A stretch of 64,000 bases of DNA. It comes from Kribbella sandramycini. GTDB lineage: Bacteria > Actinomycetota > Actinomycetes > Propionibacteriales > Kribbellaceae. Both the position numbers and the translations under genes were made by a program. Each line of letters starts with the position of its first letter. The first letter of the stretch is position 1. Below are positions 42,186 through 49,406 of this stretch, piece by piece. Below the pieces are notes generated by a model. The model made no database searches. It was given only the letters and a program-made list of their open reading frames with translations, and was not told where the DNA came from. The stretch spans positions 496,001 to 560,000 of the forward strand of contig NZ_JABJRC010000001.1 of assembly GCF_013131805.1 (NCBI RefSeq), written 5' to 3'.

Positions 42186-44701
42186 AGTCGTGGGTCCACC
42201 GGTTCCGATTCGAGGGCGAGGACGGCGAAAACGCATTCGTGGATCCGCCACAGCGGCTCGCCGCGGGCGACCCGCTCCAGGGCCTCCAGGCCGAGGGCGT
42301 ACTCGCGGAGCGCGAGTGAGCGCTTGTGTCCGAGGTTGCGGTCGCGCAGGCGCTCGAAGTTGGCGGGTTCGGTGTAGTCCGGCCCGTAGATCAGGCGCAA
42401 GTACTCCGGGCCGCGGACCTTGAGCCCTGGCTGAGCCAGGCCCTTCGCCGTCCGGATCAGGTTCGCCGCGGGTTTCACGACCATGCCCTCACCGCCGGCG
42501 CCGGTCAGCTCCTCCCACCAGGCGACGCCGTCGCTCCACGCCGACTCGTCGACGAACAACCGCCGCGTCGGCGTGATCAACTCGGGGCCTGCGGCAACAA
42601 GCCGGTCCGCGATGTCCAGATGCCAAGCATGTGGGCGATCCTGGTACGTCGAGCCTTCGGTCGCGAGCACCTGGAACGGCGCGATCCGCACGCCGTCCAG
42701 CCCGTCGGTCGGCCAGCAGTAGCGTCGATACGCCGCGGTGAACCGGTCCGCATTGACCGCCCGGCTCTGCATCGTCGCCAGCAGGTCACCGACATCCAGC
42801 CCGGCCGCGACCGCCGACTCCAGAGCTGCCGTTGCTGCGGGCAACGATGTCCGGGCGGCCGCGCCCACGGCGGCGTACTGGTCGCGGAGCAGCTCTTCGG
42901 CTTTGGCGCTCCAGGGCAGCAGCTCGGCGTCGAGGAGCAGCCAAGAGGTGTCCAGTTCGTCGAAGATGCCGGCCGCTTCGGCGACACCGCGCAGCCGGGA
43001 CAGCAGCTCATCGGTCAACGCAGGCTCGAAGAACGAGCGCCCGGTCCGCGTGTGCAGCGCACCGCGGCCGGCCAGACCGAACCGCTTCTCGGCGACCTCG
43101 TCGTCCCGTGTCAGCAGGACGACGGCCCGCGAACCCATGTGCTTCTCTTCGCAGACCAGCTCGGTGACGCCCTGGCCGCGGAACGTCTCGAAGGCCTGGA
43201 GCGGGTGTTCGAGCAGCCCAGGCAGCGGCGAGGTCGCGACCGGGCTCATCGTCGGCGGCAGGTAGAGCAGGAACCGCGGATCGATCGCGAACCGGCTCAT
43301 TACCTCCAGCGCCGCACCCGCCTGCTCGGCGCGCACGCTCAGCCGGCCGTGCACCGACGTCTCGATCACCCGGCGCCCGGTGACATCGGTCAGCTCCAGC
43401 ACATCGGGCTCGCGCGCCGGGGCCGATGCCACATGCAACGGCTTCGCCGGGGCGTAGTACTCCTCGGCGGACTGGACGGCGACCAGCTCGCGCTCGGGGT
43501 AGCGGAGCGCAGTCAGCGAGCCGCCGAAGACGGCGCCGGTGTCCAGGCAGATCGTGTTGTTGATCCACTCCGGCTCCGGGGTCGGGGTGTGGCCGTAGAC
43601 GACCATCGCGCGCCCGCGGTACTCGTTCGCCCACGGGTACCGGACGGGCAGCCCGAATTCGTCGGTCTCCCCCGTCGTTTCGCCGTACAGACAGAAGGAA
43701 CGAACCCGGCCGGACGCCCGGCCGTGCATCCGCTCGACCAGACCCGCATGGGAGACGACGAGCTTCCCGCCGTCGAAGACGTAGTGCGAGATCAGGCCGT
43801 CGATGAACGCCGCGACCTGCGCGCGGAACTCCGGCGTCTCCTGCTCGAGCTGTTCGAGGGTGGTCTCCAGACCGTGGCTGACCTTGACGTTGCGGCCCTG
43901 GAGCGCCCGCAGCAGCTTGTCCTCGTGGTTACCCGGCACGCAGTATGCGTTGCCTGCGGCAACCATGCCCATCACCAGCCGCAGCACGCCCGGACTGTCC
44001 GGCCCACGGTCGACCAGGTCGCCGACGAAGATCGCCCGGCGCCCCTCCTGGACGGCGTCGATCGGACGACCGGCGTCGTCCAGGAGCAGCGTGTACCCCA
44101 GGTCGGTCAGCAGCCGCTCCAGCTCGGGGCGGCAGCCGTGGACGTCGCCGACGATGTCGAACGGCCCGGTCCGGTCGGTCAGGTCGTTGAACAGCCGGGT
44201 CCGTTCGATGCTGACGGCATCGATCTCCTCGACGCTGTTCAGCACATGGACCTTCCGGAAGCCCTCCCGCTTCAGGCTGCGCAGCCCGCGCTTCAGCTGA
44301 CCGCGCTGCCGGGTGATCACCTTCGCGCCGAACTGCCGGTCGCCGCGCAGCTCGTTGCGCTCGACGCAGACTCGCTCCGGCGGGTCGAGCACGATCGCTA
44401 CCGGCAGGACGTCGTGCTCACGCGCCAGCGCGACCAGCTCCTTGCGCGCCTCGGGCTGCACGTTGGTCGCGTCGATCACGGTCAGCCGCCCGGCGGCAAG
44501 CCGCTTGCCCGCGATGAAGTGCAGCACCTCGAAGGCGTCCTTGGTGGCGGCCTGGTCGTTCTCGTCGTCCGAGACCAGACCGCGGCAGAAGTCGCTGGAG
44601 ATGACCTCGGTGCCCTTGAAATGGGTCCGCGCGAACGTCGACTTGCCGGAGCCGCTGGCACCGACGAGAACGACGAGCGAGAGTGCCGGGATGTCGATCA
44701 T
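42182..44701 (-). CDS. pnkp: Polynucleotide kinase-phosphatase-ligase, RNA repair enzyme
   Basis: 839 aa. Three modules: 5-prime kinase (about 1-175, P-loop GASGSGKST at 14-22); binuclear metallophosphoesterase (about 181-400, with GDVHGC at 185, GDLVDRG at 227, GNHED at 257); and adenylyltransferase/ligase (about 470-839, candidate Lys520 in EEKHMGSRAV). This is the bacterial Pnkp that heals and seals tRNAs cut by ribotoxins, needing Hen1 for ligation. ATG 44701 overlaps the hen1 stop (ATGA). An in-frame start at 44848 is inside hen1 and rejected. Length matches the known enzymes. Confidence 0.95.
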   Translation of the reverse strand: MIDIPALSLVVLVGASGSGKSTFARTHFKGTEVISSDFCRGLVSDDENDQAATKDAFEVLHFIAGKRLAAGRLTVIDATNVQPEARKELVALAREHDVLPVAIVLDPPERVCVERNELRGDRQFGAKVITRQRGQLKRGLRSLKREGFRKVHVLNSVEEIDAVSIERTRLFNDLTDRTGPFDIVGDVHGCRPELERLLTDLGYTLLLDDAGRPIDAVQEGRRAIFVGDLVDRGPDSPGVLRLVMGMVAAGNAYCVPGNHEDKLLRALQGRNVKVSHGLETTLEQLEQETPEFRAQVAAFIDGLISHYVFDGGKLVVSHAGLVERMHGRASGRVRSFCLYGETTGETDEFGLPVRYPWANEYRGRAMVVYGHTPTPEPEWINNTICLDTGAVFGGSLTALRYPERELVAVQSAEEYYAPAKPLHVASAPAREPDVLELTDVTGRRVIETSVHGRLSVRAEQAGAALEVMSRFAIDPRFLLYLPPTMSPVATSPLPGLLEHPLQAFETFRGQGVTELVCEEKHMGSRAVVLLTRDDEVAEKRFGLAGRGALHTRTGRSFFEPALTDELLSRLRGVAEAAGIFDELDTSWLLLDAELLPWSAKAEELLRDQYAAVGAAARTSLPAATAALESAVAAGLDVGDLLATMQSRAVNADRFTAAYRRYCWPTDGLDGVRIAPFQVLATEGSTYQDRPHAWHLDIADRLVAAGPELITPTRRLFVDESAWSDGVAWWEELTGAGGEGMVVKPAANLIRTAKGLAQPGLKVRGPEYLRLIYGPDYTEPANFERLRDRNLGHKRSLALREYALGLEALERVARGEPLWRIHECVFAVLALESEPVDPRL

Positions 44702-46104
44702 GCGGCCACCTCCGTACGCCGGAAGAGCGCGAGCTGCGTCGGCGGACCGACCTCGGGGTCGTCCGCGCCGACAGGCCGGAACTCGACGGCGTACCCGTAC
44801 CGGGCCGCGACGCCGGTCGCCCAGGCGTGGAACTCCGCCCGCGTCCACTCGAAGCGGTGGTCGGGGTGCCGGAACGCACCGGCCGGGAGGGACTCGAAAC
44901 GCACGTTGTACTCGCTGTTCGGTGTGGTCAGCACGACGGCGGCCGGGCGGGCCGCCTGGAAGACGGAGTGCGCCAGGGCGCCCAGCCGCGGCGGGTCGAC
45001 ATGCTCCACGACCTCCATCAGGACGGCGGCGTCCAGGCCGGCCAGCCGCTCGTCGGCGTACGTGACCGACGACTGCAGGAACCGCAGCCGCTCACGCTGC
45101 CGGTCCGGCAGGTCGTCGTAGTGCAGGCGGCGCTTGGCCGCGATGAGGGCGCGAGCGGAGACGTCGGTCGCGATCAGCTCACCGATCATCGGGTCTTTCA
45201 GCAGCTCGCCGATCAGGGCGCCTTCGCCGCAGCCGACGTCCACGATCCGGCGTGCGCCGAGCTCACGGAGGACGGCGGCGACCGTCGTCCGCCGCTCCAC
45301 CGCGAGCGAGACCGGGCCTTCGGCGTCGTCGTCCGGCTCGGCGAGCGCGGCGCCGTCGGCCTCGGCGAGGCGCTCCAGGGCCGAGTCGGCCAGGTAGCGG
45401 CGGTGAGCGAGGTAGCGGTGCGAGATCAGGTCTTTCTCCGGGTGGGCGCCGAGCCAGCCGGCGCCGGCCCGCACCAGCTTGTCGACTTCGTCGGAGCCGA
45501 CCCAGTAGTGCTTGGCGTCATCGAGCACCGGGAGCAGGACGTAGAGGTGGTTGAGCGCGTCGGCCAACCGCAGGACGCCGGACAGCCGCAGATCGACGTA
45601 CCGGGAGTCGCCCCAGGCCGGGAGCTCCGGGTCGAGCGGGACCGGCCGGGCATCGACGGCCCAACCGAGCGGGCCGAACATCCGCTCGGCCAGCTCGGTT
45701 CCGCCTCGGCAGGGCAGCGCAGGGACGTGGAGCTCCAGCGGGATCGGCTGGGCGGCCAGGTCGGGCCGGGCATCGCAGCGCCCGGTCATCGCCGTCCGGA
45801 ACAGTTTGCTCATCGCGACCGCGAGCAGGCTGGAGGCGGCGTACGGGCGGTCGTTCACGTACTGGCCGAGGGTGAACCCCTCCGGCGCTTTGCCGCGGCC
45901 GGCCCGGACGAGCGCGATCGGGTCGATCTCGAGCAGCAGGGCCGCCGAGCAACGCGCGTCCGTCGCCTCGGGATAGAACACATGGGCGGTGCCGCCGACG
46001 ATCTCGGTCCGCTGAGGTCGGGTGGGGTTCTTGTGCAACAGGAACCCGAAATCGCTCGCGGGGTGGTCGAATCCGGCCAGGTCGGTGGTCATCGTCAGGA
46101 GCAC
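44698..46104 (-). CDS. hen1: Hen1: 3-prime terminal RNA ribose 2-O-methyltransferase
   Basis: 468 aa. The N-terminal half (about 1-260) is the Pnkp-activating region, beginning MLLTMTT and DFGFLLHKNPTRPQ as in other bacterial Hen1 proteins; this fixes GTG 46104 over an ATG 12 nt later. The C-terminal half is a SAM methyltransferase (VDVGCGEGALIGELL at 288) with the metal-binding set Glu364, Glu367, His368 (MEVVEHVD) and His416. It methylates the 2-prime OH at the cleaved RNA end before sealing, protecting repaired RNA from re-cleavage. First gene of the operon. Confidence 0.94.
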   Translation of the reverse strand: MLLTMTTDLAGFDHPASDFGFLLHKNPTRPQRTEIVGGTAHVFYPEATDARCSAALLLEIDPIALVRAGRGKAPEGFTLGQYVNDRPYAASSLLAVAMSKLFRTAMTGRCDARPDLAAQPIPLELHVPALPCRGGTELAERMFGPLGWAVDARPVPLDPELPAWGDSRYVDLRLSGVLRLADALNHLYVLLPVLDDAKHYWVGSDEVDKLVRAGAGWLGAHPEKDLISHRYLAHRRYLADSALERLAEADGAALAEPDDDAEGPVSLAVERRTTVAAVLRELGARRIVDVGCGEGALIGELLKDPMIGELIATDVSARALIAAKRRLHYDDLPDRQRERLRFLQSSVTYADERLAGLDAAVLMEVVEHVDPPRLGALAHSVFQAARPAAVVLTTPNSEYNVRFESLPAGAFRHPDHRFEWTRAEFHAWATGVAARYGYAVEFRPVGADDPEVGPPTQLALFRRTEVAA

Positions 46105-46187
46105 CGCACCATTCGATCACGCGCCGCGTTCATCCCGGCAGCGAATTACCCACCGTGAGTGATCCCCTACGCCGCTACGGTCGGCTC

Positions 46188-46541
46188 ATGAGTTGGTATC
46201 TGATCGCCCTGAAGAAGTACGCCGTGTTCAACGGCCGGTCGCGGCGCCGCGAGTACTGGACGTTCACACTGTTCACGTTCCTGCTGCTGATCGTGATGCG
46301 GATGCTGGACTACGCGCTGAGCACGCCCGGGGCCGGGGTGTTCGTGCCGCTGTACCTCCTGGCGATCGTGCTGCCCGCGCTCGGCGTGACGGTCCGCCGC
46401 TTGCACGACACGGATCGCAGCGGCTGGTGGGTGCTGATCCAGCTGGTTCCGCTGGGCGGGTTCGTGATCCTTTATTTCGCCGTGCAGGAAGGGACGCCGG
46501 GCGCGAACCAGTTCGGCCCGAACCCCAAAGCCGTTTCCTGA
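46188..46541 (+). CDS. DUF805 membrane protein
   Basis: 117 aa, three to four helices. Typical motifs: MSWYLIALKKYAVFNGRSRRREYW at the start and VTVRRLHDTDRSGWWVL. Function unknown. ATG 46188 chosen because this is the family N-terminus; TACGGT (46176-46181) is 6 nt upstream, a leaderless layout. Divergent from the RNA-repair operon with an 83-bp gap. Confidence 0.88.
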   Translation: MSWYLIALKKYAVFNGRSRRREYWTFTLFTFLLLIVMRMLDYALSTPGAGVFVPLYLLAIVLPALGVTVRRLHDTDRSGWWVLIQLVPLGGFVILYFAVQEGTPGANQFGPNPKAVS

Positions 46542-46740
46542 GACACACGGCGGGACATCTGTGCCATCTCTGCCCCACCCCGCCGCCCCGGTCTGGCGTG
46601 TCGGGGGTTTTGGCCCTAGCTTGTTTGCAGAAGAAGAGTCGCTACAGATCGTTCTTCCCCGCTGACACTCGGTACTTGTCCCCGGTTTGTGGCGAGCGCC
46701 CAACCGCGCCCGATCCGGGCCGATCCACGGGGAAAGGACT

Positions 46741-47064
46741 ATGAAACCCCAGACCTTCGAGTTACTGCGCTACACCGACATCAGCGGGGTATCCGGGACG
46801 GGGGTCGTCGCGGAAGGCTGTGTCTTCACCGACGGCTCGGTCGCCCTGCGCTGGCACGGAGCGAACCCGTCCACGGCCGTCTGGCCGGATCTCGACTCCA
46901 TCCTCGCCGTCCACGGCCACCACGGCGCGACCGTCGTCCGCTGGCTGGACGTCTCCGAGATGGAGCCCGTCCCGGGCACCGACCTGTTGCCGGGCGAGGT
47001 GGCGCACATCCTCGCCACCGGCCGGTACACCCATCACCACCCGCCGGCAGTCGCCTCTGCCTGA
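46741..47064 (+). CDS. Small conserved actinobacterial protein (copy A)
   Basis: 107 aa, soluble, unrecognised. The core FELLRYTDISGVSGTGVVAE, CVFTDGSVALRWHG, TAVWPDLDSILAVHGHHGAT and VVRWLD recurs in the gene at 58653 of this window. The pattern of beta strands suggests a small barrel or nucleic-acid-binding fold, without proof. AAAGGA precedes the ATG. The 199-bp leader contains a possible TTGTTT-N16-TACAGA promoter at 46621-46648. Confidence 0.65.
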   Translation: MKPQTFELLRYTDISGVSGTGVVAEGCVFTDGSVALRWHGANPSTAVWPDLDSILAVHGHHGATVVRWLDVSEMEPVPGTDLLPGEVAHILATGRYTHHHPPAVASA

Positions 47065-47089
47065 CCTCGGCTTCGGCTGACCGCCGCCG

Positions 47090-47704
47090 CTACGGGGTGA
47101 GGCCGGTCAGCGCGAAGAACTCCTGGCGGGAGCGATCGCTGTCCCGCAGGATGCCGTGCAGCGACGACGTCACCGTCCGCGAGCCGGCCGCCCGGACGCC
47201 GCGCAGCGACATGCACTGGTGTTCGGCCTCGATCACGACGCCGACGCCCTTCGGCGCCAGGTGACTCTGCAGCCAGTCGGCGACCTGTTTGGTCAGCCGC
47301 TCCTGCACCTGGAAGTCGCGCGCGAACAACTCGACCACCCGGGCCAGCTTCGACAACCCGAGGATCCGGTCGCCGGGCAGGTAGCCGACATGTGCGACGC
47401 CCTGGAACGGCAGCAGGTGGTGCTCGCACAGCGACTGCACCGGGATGTCCTTGGCCAGGACGAGTTCGTCGTACCCCTCGTCGTTCGGGAAGGTCGTCAG
47501 CGCGAACTCCCGCGGCGTCAGCATCTCGGCGTACGCGTTGGCCACCCGGCGCGGGGTGTCGGCCAGATGTGCGCTGTTCGGGTCGCGCCCGAGCGCCGTC
47601 AGCAGGTCCGCGACCGCGCGCTCGGCGGCCGGCAGGTCGATCTGCTCCCGGCCGGCGACGATGCGCAGCGGGGGAACGGGTTCGAGATCGGCGGAGATCG
47701 CCAT
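47090..47704 (-). CDS. folE: GTP cyclohydrolase I (FolE)
   Basis: Converts GTP to dihydroneopterin triphosphate, first step of folate or pterin synthesis. 204 aa. Zinc ligands Cys93 (SLCEHHLLPF) and Cys164 (EHQCMSLRG), catalytic His nearby, and YLPGDRILGLSKLARVVE are present. ATG 47704 with AGGGAG upstream; a start at 48028 would read through the divergent regulator and is rejected. TATGAT (47743-47738) is a likely -10. No other folate genes are near; a stand-alone folE may be a conditional copy. Confidence 0.95.
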   Translation of the reverse strand: MAISADLEPVPPLRIVAGREQIDLPAAERAVADLLTALGRDPNSAHLADTPRRVANAYAEMLTPREFALTTFPNDEGYDELVLAKDIPVQSLCEHHLLPFQGVAHVGYLPGDRILGLSKLARVVELFARDFQVQERLTKQVADWLQSHLAPKGVGVVIEAEHQCMSLRGVRAAGSRTVTSSLHGILRDSDRSRQEFFALTGLTP

Positions 47705-47730
47705 CTGCCACACTCCCTGAGAGTTCAACG

Positions 47731-47762
47731 AACGGACATCATACTGTTTCACCAACGGATGT
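47731..47762. promoter_or_regulatory. Repeated AACGGA motifs with ACATC/GATGT dyad between folE and the HTH gene
   Basis: AACGGA occurs at 47731 and 47754 (23 bp apart, about two helical turns). The adjacent ACATC and GATGT (47736-47740, 47758-47762) form an inverted repeat. They lie over the folE -10 and next to TAGAAT of the divergent gene. Probable binding site of the divergent regulator. Confidence 0.4.
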
Positions 47763-47780
47763 TGTCGATAGAATCGTCCC

Positions 47781-48455
47781 GTGGACAGCAGCTGGGACGC
47801 CGGCCTCCAGGCGGTCGCCGTACTCGAGGAGCCGACCCGGCGCCGGCTGTACGAGTACGTCGTCGCCCAGCCCACCGCCGTCAGCCGGGACGACGCGGCC
47901 GCCGCGCTCGCGATCCCCCGCACCACGGCTGCCTTCCACCTCGATCGCCTGGTCGACGAAGGACTGCTCGCCACCTGTTTCGAACGCCGCACCGGCCGGA
48001 CCGGCCCCGGCGCCGGTCGCCCCGCCAAGCTCTACCACCGCTCCGACACCGAGATCGAGATCACCCTCCCCGAACGCCAGTACGCCGTCGCCGGGCGCCT
48101 CCTCGCCGCCGCCGTCCAAGAAGCCGAAGCCACCAACACCTCCCCACGCGACGCCCTCAACCGCCAAGCCCACGCCTACGGCGCCTCCCTCGCGCGCCCC
48201 GACCACTCGCTGGTCGAGACCCTCCAAGCCAACGGCTTCGAACCACGCGCCGACGGCGCCGACATCGCGCTGGTCAACTGCCCGTTCCGCCGCCTGGCCG
48301 CCGACTTCACCCAGCTCGTCTGCCACATGAACCTGCACCTGGTGAACGGTCTGGCCGAGGCGAAAAACAGCCCCCTGGAGGCCCAACTGCTCCCGGCGGC
48401 CGGGCACTGCTGCGTCCGGCTTGTTGTCAGAGGGCGCACCGCCCCCACTCACTAA
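47781..48455 (+). CDS. HTH transcriptional regulator with a Cys-containing C-terminal domain (SufR-like layout)
   Basis: 224 aa. Winged helix at the N-terminus (LEEPTRRRLYEYVVAQP... DDAAAALAIPRTTAAFHLDRLVDEGLL). The C-terminal part contains NCPFRRLAADFTQLVCHMNLH (Cys-X13-Cys) and a later Cys-Cys pair (GHCCVRL), resembling Fe-S or metal-binding regulators of the SufR/ArsR-like superfamily. Cofactor not provable here. GTG start with TAGAAT 6 nt upstream (leaderless). It is divergent from folE and most likely controls it. Confidence 0.8.
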   Translation: MDSSWDAGLQAVAVLEEPTRRRLYEYVVAQPTAVSRDDAAAALAIPRTTAAFHLDRLVDEGLLATCFERRTGRTGPGAGRPAKLYHRSDTEIEITLPERQYAVAGRLLAAAVQEAEATNTSPRDALNRQAHAYGASLARPDHSLVETLQANGFEPRADGADIALVNCPFRRLAADFTQLVCHMNLHLVNGLAEAKNSPLEAQLLPAAGHCCVRLVVRGRTAPTH

Positions 48456-48648
48456 CCATGCAGAACCAGCCCCGCCCACGCTCAGCCGAGCGCCGGCGAC
48501 GCCCCGAACCGGGAGTAAGGGCGCCCTGAACCGGGAGTAAGTGAGTGGCGGGCGTCCGCCCACCACCGTCCAAGCCCCACAACCCGGCGCAGCCCCAGCC
48601 CCAGCCCCGGCCCCGCCCCGGCCCGGCCCCGGCCCGAGCCCGGCTCAC

Positions 48649-48740
48649 CCCGTTTGCTGGGCTGACCCAGCCGAGGGTGGGTCAGCCAACCGCCTGCACC
48701 TCACACACCCACCCGCCGCTGGGCTGACCCAGCAAACGGG
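48649..48740. repeat. Palindromic element copy 1 with arms CCCGTTTGCTGGG / CCCAGCAAACGGG
   Basis: Perfect 13-bp inverted arms 48649-48661 and 48728-48740. An internal GGCTGACCC-type repeat gives further pairing. A second copy starts 157 bp later, so the unit is tandemly duplicated together with the CAGCCC-rich spacer. Could act as a REP-like element or as stacked terminators. Confidence 0.65.
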
Positions 48741-48802
48741 CTCAGACGGGCACAACCCGGCCCAGCCCCGGCCCCAGCCCCAGCCCCAGCCCGAGCCCGG
48801 CT

Positions 48803-48900
48803 CACCCCGTTTGCTGGGTTGACCCAGCCGGGGGTGGGTCGGCCAGCCGCCTGCGCCTCACACACCCGCCTGCCGCTGGGCTGGCCCAGCAAATGGGGTG
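48803..48900. repeat. Palindromic element copy 2, upstream of ybaK
   Basis: Arms CACCCCGTTTGCTGGG (48803-48818) and CCCAGCAAATGGGGTG (48885-48900), 15 of 16 complementary, the exception a G-U pair in RNA. Internal sequence (CACACACCCGCC, GGTGGGTC) matches copy 1. Ends 8 bp before the ybaK -10. Confidence 0.65.
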
Positions 48901-48920
48901 GGGCGGGTAGGGTCCTGGGT

Positions 48921-49406
48921 GTGGCGAAGAAGCAGGGGGCGGGGACGCCGGCGACGGTGGTGTTGAGCAAGGCGAAGATTGCGTTCAGCACACATGCTTA
49001 TGAGCATGATCCGGCGGCGAAGTCGTTCGGGCTGGAGGCTGCGGAGGTGCTGGGGCTCGCGCCGGAGCGGGTGTTCAAGACGCTGCTGGTCGAGGTGGAC
49101 GGGAAGCTGGCGGTCGGGGTGGTGCCGGTGGACAAGCAGCTCGATCTGAAGGCGATCGCGGCCGCGGTGGGCGGGAAGAAGGCCGTGATGGCCGACCCGG
49201 CCGCAGCCGAGCGGACGACCGGGTACGTCGTCGGCGGGATCAGCCCGATCGGCCAGAAGCGCCCGCTGCCGACCGTGGTCGACGAGACCGCGACGACCCA
49301 CGACACCGTGTACGTGTCGGGTGGCCGGCGGGGGCTCGACCTCGGCCTCGCCCCCGCCGACCTGATCACGATCACCAAAGCGCGGACGGCGGCTATCGCG
49401 CGCTGA
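48921..49406 (+). CDS. ybaK: Cys-tRNA(Pro)/aminoacyl-tRNA deacylase YbaK
   Basis: 161 aa. Hydrolyses mischarged Cys-tRNA(Pro). Motifs: AKIAFSTHAYEHDPAAKSFG, ERVFKTLLVEVDGKLAVGVVP (catalytic Lys), GYVVGGISPIGQKR and VYVSGGRRGLDLGL are those of the YbaK/EbsC group. GTG 48921 with TAGGGT 7 nt upstream and no Shine-Dalgarno (leaderless). It follows the palindromic repeats and overlaps the convergent GH32 gene by 14 bp. Confidence 0.93.
   Translation: MAKKQGAGTPATVVLSKAKIAFSTHAYEHDPAAKSFGLEAAEVLGLAPERVFKTLLVEVDGKLAVGVVPVDKQLDLKAIAAAVGGKKAVMADPAAAERTTGYVVGGISPIGQKRPLPTVVDETATTHDTVYVSGGRRGLDLGLAPADLITITKARTAAIAR

Larger units (their letters stand above)
48456..48920. other. Long GC-rich intergenic region without a gene
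   Basis: 465 bp between the HTH gene and ybaK. It holds no credible coding sequence: the open frames are Pro-rich artefacts of CAGCCC-type tracts. It consists of a C/G-skewed repetitive tract and two copies of a palindromic element (48649-48740 and 48803-48900). At its end TAGGGT (48908-48913) is the likely -10 of ybaK. Confidence 0.7.

Noticed and set aside
48427..48822. Small open frames in the CAGCCC-rich gap before ybaK
   Set aside because: Pro/Gln/Arg-only peptides produced by repetitive DNA; no ribosome-binding site, frame shared with repeats on both strands.
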